DNA of 64,000 nt from Neoroseomonas oryzicola (GTDB lineage: Bacteria; Pseudomonadota; Alphaproteobacteria; Acetobacterales; Acetobacteraceae). This document shows positions 9,020 through 17,024 of this stretch, piece by piece (within the stretch, counting starts at the first letter, position 1; each line of letters begins with the position of its first letter). Made by a program: the position numbers and the translations under genes. The stretch is taken from the NCBI RefSeq assembly GCF_012163135.1, contig NZ_JAAVUP010000009.1, positions 1 through 64,000 on the forward strand. Reading direction: 5' to 3'. The notes under the pieces are model-generated. The model worked only from the letters and a program-made list of their open reading frames with translations. It did no database searches and was not told the origin of the DNA.

Positions 9020-9387
9020 CGCGACTCGGCATCCTGCTCGAAGCGGGCACGCATGAGCGTGCCCATTACGCGCTGGTCGTCGCCGCCGGCGCTGCGGCGC
9101 TCGGGCGGGAGACGACGCTCTTCGTGACGAATGCGGGCTGCCGGCTGCTGCTGGATCCGACGCCGCTGCGCGACGATCCGCGCGAGGCGAGGATCGTCGC
9201 GCGCGGCGTCGCCGGCATCGCGACGCTGCTGCCCGCCTGCGCCGAACTCGGCGTGCGGATGATCGCCTGCGAGGCCGGGCTGAAGGCCGAGGGGCTCGTG
9301 GCCGCGCCGCTCGCAACTGGTGTGGAGGTTGCCGGCATCGCCACCTTCCTGTCTGCCGTGGGCGACGGGCAGATCGTCACCCTGTAG
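9016..9387 (+). CDS. DsrE/DsrF-like small sulfur-relay-type protein, probable CTG start
   Basis: The frame ending at 9387 stays homologous-looking well upstream of its internal GTG at 9124. The upstream residues form a first beta strand (TRLGILLEAG), an Ala-rich helix and a second strand (TTLFVTNAGC), as expected for the DsrE fold. The only plausible full-length start is CTG 9016, overlapping the previous stop as CTGA. That gives 123 residues, the typical size of this family. An in-frame TGA at 8965 bars a more distant start. Cys residues lie in NAGC, LPAC and IACE. The function may be sulfur relay or be unrelated; family membership rests on fold-like pattern only. Confidence 0.6.
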   Translation: MTRLGILLEAGTHERAHYALVVAAGAAALGRETTLFVTNAGCRLLLDPTPLRDDPREARIVARGVAGIATLLPACAELGVRMIACEAGLKAEGLVAAPLATGVEVAGIATFLSAVGDGQIVTL

Positions 9388-9431
9388 CGCGCTTGCTTGA
9401 CCGCGCGGGGGCGAGGGGGGGAGACAGGGGC

Positions 9432-10319
9432 ATGACAGCCGCCCTGCGCACCGGAGTCGTGATGCTGGCGCTGCTCGGCGCCACGCCGGCGCTCGGGCAG
9501 TCGAGCCTGGGCGGCGCGGGCAGCCTGCCGCCGCCGCAACGCCCGGGCGGCACGCCGGCCCCGACTGCGACGCCGCCGGCGGCCACGCCGTCCCAGCCGC
9601 CGCGCCAGGCGACGCCGGCCCCGGCCAACCGCCCGCCCGCCCAGGCGCAGCAGCGGTCCGGCCAGACACGGCCGCAGGCCGCCGCGCCGGTGGTGCGCCC
9701 GCCCTCGCGCCCCGACGCGCGCCCGCCGGGCGGCAGCGCCGCGGCGCGGCAGGGCGGCACCTCGCGCCGCGCCGGGGCTGCCGCGGGCGCCGCCGCGGGG
9801 GCCGCGGCCGGAGCCGCCGCCGCGCCGCGCCCGGCCGAGCCCGCGCCGGCCGCGCCGCCGCCGGAACCGCAGCCATCCATCGGGTCGGTCACGAACCTGC
9901 CGCTGCCGCGCTTCGCCGCGCTGCGCTCGGACGAGGTGAACCTGCGGACCGGCCCGGGCACGCGCTTCCCGATCGAATGGACCTACCAGCGCCGCGAATT
10001 GCCGGTGGAGATCACGCGCGAATTCGAACTCTGGCGCCGCATCCGCGACCCCGAGGGCACCGAGGGCTGGGTCCACCAGTCGACCCTGATGGGCCGGCGC
10101 AGCGCCATCGTGCGCGGCGCCCCCAACACCGAGGTCGTCCTGCGCCGCCGCCCGGAGGAGACCGCCAATCCCGTCGCGCGGCTGCGCCCCGGCGTGATCG
10201 TCCGCCTGCGCCAGTGCGAGGCGCGCAACCCGTGGTGCGAGGCCCAGGTCGGCGACCACCGCGGCTACATCCGCCGCGCCGAGGTCTGGGGCGTGCTGCC
10301 GGATGAGGAAGTGAAGTAG
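9432..10319 (+). CDS. Exported SH3-domain protein with Pro/Ala-rich linker
   Basis: The 295-residue protein opens with a signal peptide (hydrophobic core about residues 7-17, ending ATPALGQ). About 120 residues of low-complexity Pro/Ala/Arg sequence follow. The last 140 residues hold bacterial SH3-like repeats: VNLRTGPGTRFPIEW, then EGWVHQSTLMGRR, then a second SH3-like unit. These domains usually bind cell-wall peptides, so a periplasmic envelope role is likely. ATG 9432 is chosen because the signal peptide starts there and AGGGG lies just upstream. The linker is probably disordered and spans the periplasm. The neighbours give no further hint. Confidence 0.8.
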   Translation: MTAALRTGVVMLALLGATPALGQSSLGGAGSLPPPQRPGGTPAPTATPPAATPSQPPRQATPAPANRPPAQAQQRSGQTRPQAAAPVVRPPSRPDARPPGGSAAARQGGTSRRAGAAAGAAAGAAAGAAAAPRPAEPAPAAPPPEPQPSIGSVTNLPLPRFAALRSDEVNLRTGPGTRFPIEWTYQRRELPVEITREFELWRRIRDPEGTEGWVHQSTLMGRRSAIVRGAPNTEVVLRRRPEETANPVARLRPGVIVRLRQCEARNPWCEAQVGDHRGYIRRAEVWGVLPDEEVK

Positions 10320-10363
10320 CCCCGGCTTGCCGGGCCGGCGCCGGGCGGCCTAGCCTCGCATCC

Positions 10364-10657
10364 ATGTCGGACGACACCCCCATCCCGGCGACCCACGACA
10401 TCGGTGGCCTCGCCCGCTTCCATTGCACGCCCGTCGAGCATGACGAGGTCCCACCCGATGGCTTCGGCCGCAAGGTCGATGCGCTGCGCCAGGTCCTCGC
10501 GCAGAAGGGGCTGATGACCGTCGACGAGCTCCGCCGCGGCATCGAGGGCATCCCCGAGGCCGAGTATTTCGCCCTCGGCTACTACGAGCGGTGGCTGCGC
10601 TCGATCACCGCGCTGATGATCGAGAAGGGCCATGTCCAGAAGGACGTGTTGGAATGA
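10364..10657 (+). CDS. Nitrile hydratase beta subunit N-terminal half (thiocyanate hydrolase beta-like)
   Basis: This 97-residue protein matches the helical N-terminal half of nitrile hydratase beta subunits: HDIGGL near the start and YYERWLRSITALMIEKG near the end. In ordinary nitrile hydratase this is fused to the SH3-like half. Here the SH3-like half is the next gene, overlapping by ATGA (10654-10657). The alpha subunit follows. Split beta subunits are known for thiocyanate hydrolase (order scnB, scnA, scnC) and toyocamycin nitrile hydratase. By position this gene corresponds to scnB. The substrate, nitrile or thiocyanate, is not decidable here. Confidence 0.85.
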   Translation: MSDDTPIPATHDIGGLARFHCTPVEHDEVPPDGFGRKVDALRQVLAQKGLMTVDELRRGIEGIPEAEYFALGYYERWLRSITALMIEKGHVQKDVLE

Positions 10658-10947
10658 GCGACGCGCCCCGCTTCGCGCCCGGCGCGGCCGTGCGCGTGAA
10701 GGACGACTGGCCCGAGCGCCGCGGCCCCTGCCACATCCGCACGCCGCACTACATCCGCGGCCGCCGGGGGACGGTCGTGCGTCCCCTCGGCGCCTTCGCG
10801 AACCCCGAGGACCTCGCCTTCGCCCGGCCCGCGCCGAAGCGCACGCTCTACCACGTGTTGTTCGAGCAGGAGCCGATCTGGCACGAGGGCAAGCCGGCCG
10901 ACACCATCATGGTCGAGGTCTTCGAACACTGGTTGGAGGAAGCCTGA
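10654..10947 (+). CDS. Nitrile hydratase beta subunit C-terminal half, SH3-like (thiocyanate hydrolase alpha-like)
   Basis: The 97-residue product is the SH3-like barrel of nitrile hydratase beta: FAPGAAVRVKDDWP, then HIRTPHYIRGRRGTV, then LYHVLFEQEPIW. The start is fixed by the ATGA overlap with the preceding subunit. Its own stop overlaps the alpha subunit by one base (TGATG). With its neighbours it would form a three-polypeptide hydratase, equivalent to the order scnB-scnA-scnC. The barrel packs over the metal site of the alpha subunit in known structures. The very tight coupling suggests equal production of the three chains. Confidence 0.87.
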   Translation: MSDAPRFAPGAAVRVKDDWPERRGPCHIRTPHYIRGRRGTVVRPLGAFANPEDLAFARPAPKRTLYHVLFEQEPIWHEGKPADTIMVEVFEHWLEEA

Positions 10948-11531
10948 TGGCCGCCCCCCCGCGTCCCGAGAGCCTCGCGCTGCTCGACCGCCTGATGGCG
11001 GCGCTCGAGGCCAAGGGCATCGTCACCGAGGCCGAGATCGCCGAGCGCCAGGCCAATACCGACAAGGCGAGCCCCGAGACCGGCGCGCGCATGGTCGCGA
11101 AGGCCTGGACCGACCCGGCCTATCGCCAGCTGCTGCTGACCGACGGCAAGGCGGCGGCCGAGGCGATGGGCGTGTCGATGGCCGGCGCGCCGCCGCTCGG
11201 CGTGCTCGAGAACACGCCGACGCGGCATCACCTGGTCGTCTGCACCCTGTGCTCCTGCTACCCGCGCGCGGTGCTGGGCTATCCGCCGAATTGGTACAAA
11301 TCCTTCGCCTACCGGTCGCGGGCGGTGCGCGAACCGCGCGCGGTGCTGGCGGAATGGGGCCTGAACCTGCCGGACAGCGTGGAGGTGCGCGTCGTCGACA
11401 GCACCGCCGATTATCGCTGGATGGTGCTGCCGATGCGTCCCGCCGGGACGGAGGGCTGGGACGAGGCGCGGCTCGCGAGCCTCGTCACCCGCGACGCCCT
11501 GGTCGGCGTCGCGGTCGCGAAGCCGGCCTGA
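10947..11531 (+). CDS. Nitrile hydratase alpha subunit (thiocyanate hydrolase gamma-like), cobalt-type centre
   Basis: This 194-residue metal-binding subunit hydrates a nitrile (or thiocyanate) at a non-corrin Co(III) or Fe(III) centre. The claw motif is C99-T-L-C102-S-C104 followed by Tyr. The Thr and Tyr versions are typical of the cobalt form; the iron form reads CSLCSCT. In known enzymes Cys102 and Cys104 equivalents are oxidised after translation. It overlaps the previous gene by one base and ends directly against the convergent MATE gene. No separate activator gene (P47K or P14K type) is visible nearby, which is unusual. Confidence 0.9.
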   Translation: MAAPPRPESLALLDRLMAALEAKGIVTEAEIAERQANTDKASPETGARMVAKAWTDPAYRQLLLTDGKAAAEAMGVSMAGAPPLGVLENTPTRHHLVVCTLCSCYPRAVLGYPPNWYKSFAYRSRAVREPRAVLAEWGLNLPDSVEVRVVDSTADYRWMVLPMRPAGTEGWDEARLASLVTRDALVGVAVAKPA

Positions 11532-12884
11532 TCAGCCGCGGCCCGGCCACACGCCGGGCCGCACCGCCGCCGCGCAGATCGCGCCATAGGCGGTGATGCC
11601 GAGGGCGACCGCGACGAACTGGCCGGTCAGCCCGAAGCCCATCACGTCCGACAGCAGCCAGCCGCCGCCGACGGCAAGGCCGATGCGGCTGAGCCCGGCG
11701 GCGACCGGCCAGGCCATCCGTCCCGCCCCCATGGCCGCGAAGTAGAAGGCCATGCCGACGCCGAAGCCCGGCATCGCCCAGGCGATGATGCCGAGCGCCT
11801 GTGCGGCGATGACGCGCACCGCCGGGTCCGAGGTGAACAGCGCGGCGGTCTCGGCGGGGAAGATCGCGACCGGGATAGCGATGGCGCTGGTGACCCCGAG
11901 GGCGAGCGCAGCACCCGTCCAGGCGATGCGCCGGGCCTCGGCCCAGTCACGGCCGCCGACGGCGCGGCCCACGAGGGCCGTCAGCGCCGAGCCGACCCCG
12001 AAGGCGAGCGGGATCATCAGGAATTCCATGCGCGCCGAGATGCCGTAGCCCGCGACGGCGGCCGGCCCGTGGCGGGCGATATGCGCGGTGACCAGGATGG
12101 TCGCGAGGTTCGCGATGGTCGCCATGATGCAGGCGAGCAGCCCGACCGCGAGGATCCGCCGGAAATACGCCCCGCGCAGCGGCGTGCGCAGCGACAGCGT
12201 GAAGCCCGCGCCGCCGCCGAGGACCACCGCGGCCATCAGCGCGGCCACCCCCCACATCGCGATGCCGTAGGCGAGGCCGGCGCCGGCCAGGCCCATGCCG
12301 AAGGGTTCCATGAGCAGCCAGGCGAGCGGCGGATAGGCGAGCCAGCCGCCCACCATGCCGCGCGCCGCAAGCCCGTGCCGTCCGCCGCCGCGCAGGATCG
12401 AGGCGAGGGTATTGGCGAACCAGGTCGGCAGCGCGCCCACGCCGAACAGCCAGGCGGAATAGACGGCCGCGGCCGCCGCCGTGTCCGGCCCGCCGATCAG
12501 GCCGAACACCGCCTGGGGCAGGAGCACGAGTGGCACCACGAAGAGCGCCGCGCCGCCGCAGGCGATCACGAGCGCATGGGTCGCCAGCGCGGCCGCTTCG
12601 TCCCGGTTGCCGGCGCCGAGGGCGCGGGCGATCGCCGAGACGACGCCGCCCCCCATCGCGCCCGCGGTCATCTGGCTCATCAGCAGGGCGAAGGGCAGCA
12701 CCAGGGCCCAGCCGGCGAGGGGCAGGGTGCCCTGCCGCGCGGCGAGCCAGGGCTCGATCAGCTGCGCCCCGACCTGCGTCGCGGCGAGCAGCGTGGTGGG
12801 CGCCGCGAGTGCGAGGATGCGGCGGATGCGGTCCCGCGTCGCGATGGTGGCGGCCGGGGCGGCAGCGGCTCCGGCGTCACCCAT
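11532..12884 (-). CDS. MATE family efflux transporter
   Basis: The 450-residue integral membrane protein has about 12 hydrophobic helices in two similar halves. Each half carries the short loops rich in Gly, Ala and small polar residues seen in MATE (NorM/DinF type) antiporters. These export cationic drugs or metabolites using Na+ or H+ gradients. It overlaps the HxlR regulator gene by 8 bp on the same strand. This suggests that the regulator controls the pump in a two-gene operon. It ends exactly where the nitrile hydratase genes end (convergent). The substrate is unknown. Confidence 0.88.
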   Translation of the reverse strand: MGDAGAAAAPAATIATRDRIRRILALAAPTTLLAATQVGAQLIEPWLAARQGTLPLAGWALVLPFALLMSQMTAGAMGGGVVSAIARALGAGNRDEAAALATHALVIACGGAALFVVPLVLLPQAVFGLIGGPDTAAAAAVYSAWLFGVGALPTWFANTLASILRGGGRHGLAARGMVGGWLAYPPLAWLLMEPFGMGLAGAGLAYGIAMWGVAALMAAVVLGGGAGFTLSLRTPLRGAYFRRILAVGLLACIMATIANLATILVTAHIARHGPAAVAGYGISARMEFLMIPLAFGVGSALTALVGRAVGGRDWAEARRIAWTGAALALGVTSAIAIPVAIFPAETAALFTSDPAVRVIAAQALGIIAWAMPGFGVGMAFYFAAMGAGRMAWPVAAGLSRIGLAVGGGWLLSDVMGFGLTGQFVAVALGITAYGAICAAAVRPGVWPGRG

Positions 12885-13362
12885 CGGCCTGGTCCTCGCC
12901 GAAGCGGCGGCGCACCGCGTCGTTGGCGCCGGGGCCGGGCAGGATGCGGACCTCCTCCGGCAGGATCCGCGACCCGTCGGCGCGCAGCGGCTCGGGGGCC
13001 TGCACCGGCGCGCCGGTCAGGGTGTCGATCATCACGGTGGGTGGTCCTTCCGGGCCGGAGAGATGCCGCGCGCCCCAGTCGCGGATGGCGAGGTAGAGCG
13101 GGAAGGCATCCCGCCCGCGCTCGGTGAGGCGATAGGCGTGCCGCCCGCCATCGGGCACGCGCTCGAGGATGCCGTGCTCGACCAGGGCGGAGAGGCGCGT
13201 CGAGAGGATGTTCGGTGCGATGCCGAGGTTGCGTTCGAAGGCGTCGAAGCGGGTGGTGCCGGCGAAGGCCTCGCGCAGGACCAGGATGGTCCAGCGTTCG
13301 CCCAGCACCGCCATGGCGCGGGCGACGGGGCAGCGCATGCGGGCGAAGTCGGTCCGTTGCAT
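12877..13362 (-). CDS. HxlR family winged-helix transcriptional regulator
   Basis: The 161-residue protein has the HxlR signature: a Cys near the N-terminus (RCPVARAMAVLGERWTILVL), then a winged helix (FDAFERNLGIAPNILSTRL) and a wing (GGRHAYRLTERG). HxlR proteins are redox- or aldehyde-responsive dimeric regulators, often next to the gene they control. The conserved Cys11 may be the sensor. The 3' end overlaps the MATE gene, so co-expression is likely. A TGAAA-agc-TTTCA palindrome 33-45 bp upstream of the start is a candidate autoregulatory operator. The C-terminal 45 residues are a less conserved extension. Confidence 0.88.
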   Translation of the reverse strand: MQRTDFARMRCPVARAMAVLGERWTILVLREAFAGTTRFDAFERNLGIAPNILSTRLSALVEHGILERVPDGGRHAYRLTERGRDAFPLYLAIRDWGARHLSGPEGPPTVMIDTLTGAPVQAPEPLRADGSRILPEEVRILPGPGANDAVRRRFGEDQADG

Positions 13363-13394
13363 CGCGGGCCATCCAGTGACCGGCGCATCGGACC

Positions 13395-13407
13395 TGAAAA
13401 GCTTTCA
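13395..13407. promoter_or_regulatory. AT-rich palindrome upstream of the HxlR gene (candidate operator)
   Basis: TGAAA-agc-TTTCA is a perfect dyad about 33 bp upstream of the HxlR start, in an AT-rich patch (TGAAAAGCTTTCAATTTGC). HxlR regulators commonly bind short dyads in their own promoter. The link is inferred from position alone. Confidence 0.4.
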
Positions 13408-13536
13408 ATTTGCAAGTCAGCGGGCGGCGAGTCTTGTCCACAGGATTCTGTGGCTCTGCGCCATCGCAGCGCTTGTGTCCCGAGGCCCCTTTTGCCTACT
13501 GTATCTTGTGTCTGGGGGACATCGGGGGAGCTTGTC

Positions 13537-14031
13537 ATGGACTGGACGGCGGAGGCGATCGAGCGCCTGAAGGCGCTCTGGGCCGAGGGTCACTCGACGG
13601 CGGAGATCGGTCGCCGGATGGGTATTTCGAAGAATGCCGTGGTGGGCAAGGCGCATCGCCTGAACCTCTCCGCGCGCCCGAGCCCGATCCGCCGCGACGC
13701 GGCGCCGCGCCCGGCCCCGGTGCCGCGCGCCCCGCGCCCCGTGCCGGCGCCGATCCAGCGCCTTGCGCCTGCGCCGGTGGTGCGCCCGGCCATGGCCCCG
13801 GCGCCGCAGCCGGCCCCGGTGGTCGCCGCTGCGCCGGCCCCGGTGGTACGCGGCTTCCCCGCTGCCCGGCCGCGCCTCGGCGCACGCAGCTGCTGCTGGC
13901 CGATCGGCGAACCCGGGACCAGCGGCTTCCGCTTCTGCGGCGGCGAGCCGATGGCCGGCAAGCCGTACTGCACGGAACACGCGGCGCTCGCCTATGTGAA
14001 GCCGCGCGACCGGCGCGAGGACGCGGCGTAA
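13537..14031 (+). CDS. gcrA: GcrA family cell cycle regulator
   Basis: GcrA is an alphaproteobacterial sigma70-associated activator that works at promoters carrying CcrM-methylated GANTC sites. The 164-residue product has the GcrA helix-turn-helix at residues 1-45 (MDWTAEAIERLKALW, then GISKNAVVGKAHRL). A long Pro/Ala linker follows, then a conserved C-terminal segment with CCWPIGEPG, CGGEP and YCTEHAALAY. The start is supported by GGGGGAG 6 nt upstream. A GANTC site (GATTC at 13444-13448) lies about 90 bp upstream, compatible with methylation-linked control. The 174-bp gap to the divergent HxlR gene holds both promoters. Confidence 0.93.
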   Translation: MDWTAEAIERLKALWAEGHSTAEIGRRMGISKNAVVGKAHRLNLSARPSPIRRDAAPRPAPVPRAPRPVPAPIQRLAPAPVVRPAMAPAPQPAPVVAAAPAPVVRGFPAARPRLGARSCCWPIGEPGTSGFRFCGGEPMAGKPYCTEHAALAYVKPRDRREDAA

Positions 14032-14040
14032 GGCGCTGCC

Positions 14041-14250
14041 GGAGGGGCGCCGCCCCTCCAGGCCTCCCCGCCAAAGGCCGAAAGGCCTTTGGGAACCATG
14101 AATTGGCGCCGGGCAGGGCGGGCTGAGGCCGCCTTCCCGGCGTTTTCATGTGCGCCCGCCCGGCTGCGGGCATCCGACACCTAGTATCGGTTTCCAAAGG
14201 CCTTTCGGCCTTTGGCAGGGAGAGCCCGAGAGGGGCGGCGCCCCTCTCGG
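14041..14250. repeat. Inverted pair of GC-rich palindromic elements (family 1)
   Basis: Two composite elements face each other. The left one has a 19-nt palindrome GGAGGGGCGCCGCCCCTCC (14041-14059) and the stem CCAAAGGCC-GAAA-GGCCTTTGG (14071-14092), with a GNRA-type loop. The right one is reversed: the stem CCAAAGGCC-TTTC-GGCCTTTGG (14194-14215) then CCGAGAGGGGC-GGC-GCCCCTCTCGG (14226-14250). Related copies occur at 18531-18717 and 26321-26423. This resembles REP/BIME-type repeats. It may also stop transcription of both convergent genes. No coding sequence is seen in the 226-bp gap. Confidence 0.75.
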
Positions 14251-14257
14251 CCCTGCG

Positions 14258-14932
14258 TCATCGCCTGCGCACGGGCGCGCTCTCGACCGTCGCCGCCGCC
14301 TTCTGCTGATCGAGCCGCGCCAGGTCCTCCGCCACGTAGCCGCGCAGCGTTTCGGCCGTATCGATGGTCGCCTGCGGTGCGCGTTCGGCCTGTGCGATGC
14401 CGGCGGCGGCCCCGGCGCGGATCGCCTGGGCGCGGTCGGCGAACCAGGCGTCGCGCGCCTCGGCCGAGGCGAAGGGGGAGGGCGGCATCACCACCGTGGT
14501 GTTCTCGTAGCGGCGCGTGCGGCCGGTCCGCACGGCGTCGGCCACCTGCACGACCGCGGTCGGGCCGGTCGGCTGCGGGTGGTGGATGTCGGGGGCGAAG
14601 TCGCGGATGGGGCGGATCATGGCGACCGTCTCCATCCGGCCGGCCGCGGTGCAGCGCGCCTCGATGATGGCGGTGCTGCGCGGCAGCGTGACCTGCGCCG
14701 GCGTCGTCACCGTGCCGACCGCCGCTTGCGTCGCCGTGTTGGTCAGCACGCAGGACGCGCCGGGCGGTTCGGAGGCGAGGGTGATGCTGCCCGGATAGGG
14801 CGCCGGGCGCGACGCCCCGGCGAGCGCCGTGTTGTCCGAGACCGCGCTGCCGCAGCCGGCCAGGGCCAGCAGGCCGGCCAGGCCGGCGGCAAGGGGCAAG
14901 GCCCGGCGAATGGCGGGCGTGGCGTGCGGCAT
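14258..14932 (-). CDS. Predicted lipoprotein with PEGA-like N-terminal region
   Basis: This 224-residue protein starts with a lipoprotein signal peptide: Arg near the N-terminus, a Leu/Ala core and the lipobox LALAGC. The following segment (GSITLASEPPGASCVL) resembles a PEGA-type surface domain. After that, residues about 110-140 are His/Pro/Arg-rich, and an Ala-rich helical C-terminal part follows. It probably resides in the outer or inner membrane facing the periplasm. No defined function is known. It converges with gcrA across an inverted repeat pair and diverges from the SirB1 gene. Confidence 0.75.
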   Translation of the reverse strand: MPHATPAIRRALPLAAGLAGLLALAGCGSAVSDNTALAGASRPAPYPGSITLASEPPGASCVLTNTATQAAVGTVTTPAQVTLPRSTAIIEARCTAAGRMETVAMIRPIRDFAPDIHHPQPTGPTAVVQVADAVRTGRTRRYENTTVVMPPSPFASAEARDAWFADRAQAIRAGAAAGIAQAERAPQATIDTAETLRGYVAEDLARLDQQKAAATVESAPVRRR

Positions 14933-14981
14933 GGTGGTCCCCTTCCAGGTCGCGCGGCCCCCGCGCGATGTCTCTGGGCCG

Positions 14982-14996
14982 GAACGTTAACCGTTC
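14982..14996. promoter_or_regulatory. Dyad GAACG-TTAAC-CGTTC in a divergent promoter region
   Basis: A 15-bp dyad centred on TTAAC lies between the lipoprotein gene (start 14932, minus strand) and the SirB1 gene (start 15079). It is one of few AT-containing patches in the gap and is a candidate operator. No regulator is assigned. Confidence 0.35.
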
Positions 14997-15078
14997 GGAA
15001 ACAACCGGCAACGGGGAAAGCGCGCCGACTCCGCAGGCGTCGCTTGATGCCGCCCGCCGCCGCGCCGAGACTGTGCCC

Positions 15079-15930
15079 ATGCCTGCTTCTTCCCAGGACG
15101 AGGCCCGCGCCGCGCTCGAGGCCGCGGGCCAGTTGCCGGACGCCGAGATCGACCTCGCCGCGACGGCGCTGCAGTTCGCCCGCATCGACGCGCCCGGGGC
15201 CGATTGGCGCCGCGCGGCGGAGACGCTGACGGGCGTCGCGCGCCTTGCCGTCGCTTCCGCCGCGGCGGACCCGATCGCCGATGGCGGGGATCTTTCGGCG
15301 CGCCGCGCCGTGCTCGCGCGCGTGATCCATGAGCTGTTCCACTTCGCCGGCGATGCCGAGACCTATGACGACCTGGCCAACGCGAACCTAATCCAGGTGC
15401 TCGAGCGCAAGCGCGGCCTGCCGGTCGCACTCGGGATCCTCTGGCTGCACGCCGCCGAGGCCGCGGGATGGGGCGCGCACGGCGTCGACTTTCCCGGCCA
15501 TTTCCTGATCGCGCTGCAAGGCGAGCGCGCGCAGCAGGTGATCGACGTCTTCGGCGGCGGGGAGGCGCTCGAGGCGCCGGCGCTGCGCGGCCTGCTCAAG
15601 CGCATCGAGGGCGAGGCGGCGGAACTTCGCCCCGGCCTGCTGCGCCCGATGGGCAAGCGCGAGGTGCTGCTGCGGCTGCAGAACAACATCAAGCTGCGGC
15701 GACTGAAGGCGGGCGACCTCAAGGGCGCGCTCGACTGCACCGACGACATGCTGCGCCTCGCGCCCGATGCCGCGCCGCTGTGGCGGGAGGCGGGGCTGAT
15801 GAACCAGCGGCTCGAGCGCATCGGTGCCGCACTCGCCTGCTTCGACCGCTTCCTCGACCTGGTGCCCGAGGGCGATGCGGCGGCGCGCATCCGCGCGCTG
15901 ACGATCGAACTCCGCCAGCGGTTGAACTGA
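15079..15930 (+). CDS. SirB1 family protein (transglutaminase-like fold plus TPR)
   Basis: The 283-residue product matches the SirB1/YchA family. It has a transglutaminase-like N-terminal domain (LIQVLERKRGLPVALGILW and GVDFPGHFLIAL) and a C-terminal tetratricopeptide segment (LKGALDCTDDMLRLAPDAAPLWREAGLM). The family has no firmly defined reaction; the core usually lacks a complete protease triad. ATG 15079 is chosen because the 37 residues added by the upstream in-frame ATG look non-homologous. A strong hairpin after the stop (15948-15975) overlaps the leader of the following Bug gene. Confidence 0.85.
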   Translation: MPASSQDEARAALEAAGQLPDAEIDLAATALQFARIDAPGADWRRAAETLTGVARLAVASAAADPIADGGDLSARRAVLARVIHELFHFAGDAETYDDLANANLIQVLERKRGLPVALGILWLHAAEAAGWGAHGVDFPGHFLIALQGERAQQVIDVFGGGEALEAPALRGLLKRIEGEAAELRPGLLRPMGKREVLLRLQNNIKLRRLKAGDLKGALDCTDDMLRLAPDAAPLWREAGLMNQRLERIGAALACFDRFLDLVPEGDAAARIRALTIELRQRLN

Positions 15931-15947
15931 AGCCGCAGGCGCGTAGT

Positions 15948-15975
15948 CTCCGGCCCCAACAAGCAAGGGCCGGAG
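15948..15975 (+). promoter_or_regulatory. Hairpin covering the Shine-Dalgarno sequence of the next gene
   Basis: Perfect 9-bp arms CTCCGGCCC (15948-15956) and GGGCCGGAG (15967-15975) enclose a 10-nt loop. The 3' arm contains most of the GGAGG ribosome-binding site of the Bug gene starting at 15989. The hairpin could end the SirB1 transcript or mask translation of the Bug gene. No U-run follows it. Confidence 0.5.
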
Positions 15976-15988
15976 GATCGTCCAACCC

Positions 15989-16957
15989 ATGAATCGTCGC
16001 CTGCTGCTCGCGGCCGGACTCGCCGCGCCGTTCGCGCGCGCCCATGCCCAGCCTGCCGGGTCGCCCAACCGGCCGATCCGCTTCGTCGTGCCCTTCGTCG
16101 CCGGCGGCAGCACCGACGTCGCGGCGCGGATCATTGCCGACCGCATGGGCGAGACGCTCGGCCAGCCGGTGATCGTGGAGAACCGCGGCGGATCGGGCGG
16201 CAACATCGGCGGGGACATCGTCGCCAAGGCGCCGCCCGACGGGCACACCATCCTGATGAGCGTGACCGGGCTGCTCGCGACCAACAAGCACATCTACCGC
16301 CAGATGGCCTTCGATCCGGACCGCGACCTCGCCCCGGTGTCCATGGCCTACACCGCCGACATGGCGATCGTCGTGACCAACCGGCTGGGCACGCGGACGC
16401 TCGCGGAGTTCGTCACGCTGGCCAAGGCCAATCCGGGGAAGTTCTCCTTCGGCTCCTCGGGGCACGGCGCCTCCACGCACACGGCGGCCGAGCTGTTCCG
16501 CCAGCAGGCGGGCATCGACATGGTGCACGTGCCCTATCGCGGGTCGGGCGCGGCGATGAACGACCTGATCTCGGGCAACATCGAGATGATGCTGGTGCAG
16601 ATCGCCGGCGCGGCGGGGAGCATCCGCGCCGGGCAGGTCACCGCGCTCGCCGCGACCGGGCCGCGGCGGCACCCGCTGATCCCGGACGTGCCCTCGATCG
16701 CCGAGGCCGGCTACCCGCAGGCCGAGGCGACCTCCTGGGGCTGCGTCATGGTCCCGGCCGGGACGCCGGCGCCGGCGGTGCTGCGGCTGTCGCAGGCGGT
16801 GCGGGAGGCCGTCGTCCACCCGCCCGTCGCCCAGCGCCTGGAAGGGGCAGGCGTGGACGGCGCGGCCTCGACGCCCGAGGAACTCGCCGCCTTCCTGCGC
16901 GCCGAGAGCGAGAAGTGGGGCCGGGTGGTGCGCCAGGCCGGCATCCGCGTCGAATAG
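15989..16957 (+). CDS. Bug/TctC family tripartite tricarboxylate transporter substrate-binding protein
   Basis: This 322-residue periplasmic solute receptor starts with a signal peptide (MNRRLLLAAGLAAPFARAHAQ). The Bug core follows: IRFVVPFVAGGSTDVAARI, QPVIVENRGGSGGNIGG, then GSSGHGASTHTAAELF and HVPYRGSGAAMNDL. Bug proteins bind small carboxylates with a pair of aspartates and water bridges, and feed TctAB permeases or act as sensors. No tctA or tctB is adjacent, so this is an orphan receptor. A hairpin covers its ribosome-binding site (GGAGG 12 nt before ATG). Confidence 0.92.
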   Translation: MNRRLLLAAGLAAPFARAHAQPAGSPNRPIRFVVPFVAGGSTDVAARIIADRMGETLGQPVIVENRGGSGGNIGGDIVAKAPPDGHTILMSVTGLLATNKHIYRQMAFDPDRDLAPVSMAYTADMAIVVTNRLGTRTLAEFVTLAKANPGKFSFGSSGHGASTHTAAELFRQQAGIDMVHVPYRGSGAAMNDLISGNIEMMLVQIAGAAGSIRAGQVTALAATGPRRHPLIPDVPSIAEAGYPQAEATSWGCVMVPAGTPAPAVLRLSQAVREAVVHPPVAQRLEGAGVDGAASTPEELAAFLRAESEKWGRVVRQAGIRVE

Positions 16958-17024
16958 CAGGGCGGCGTCCAGGTCGGGCATCGGGGACTGTTGCCAGGGC
17001 GGCGCGGTCCCTATTCTCCGCCCC

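Noticed and set aside
10364-11531. Firm assignment as thiocyanate hydrolase
   Set aside because: Gene order fits, but split-beta nitrile hydratases exist and no residue I can read separates the two activities.
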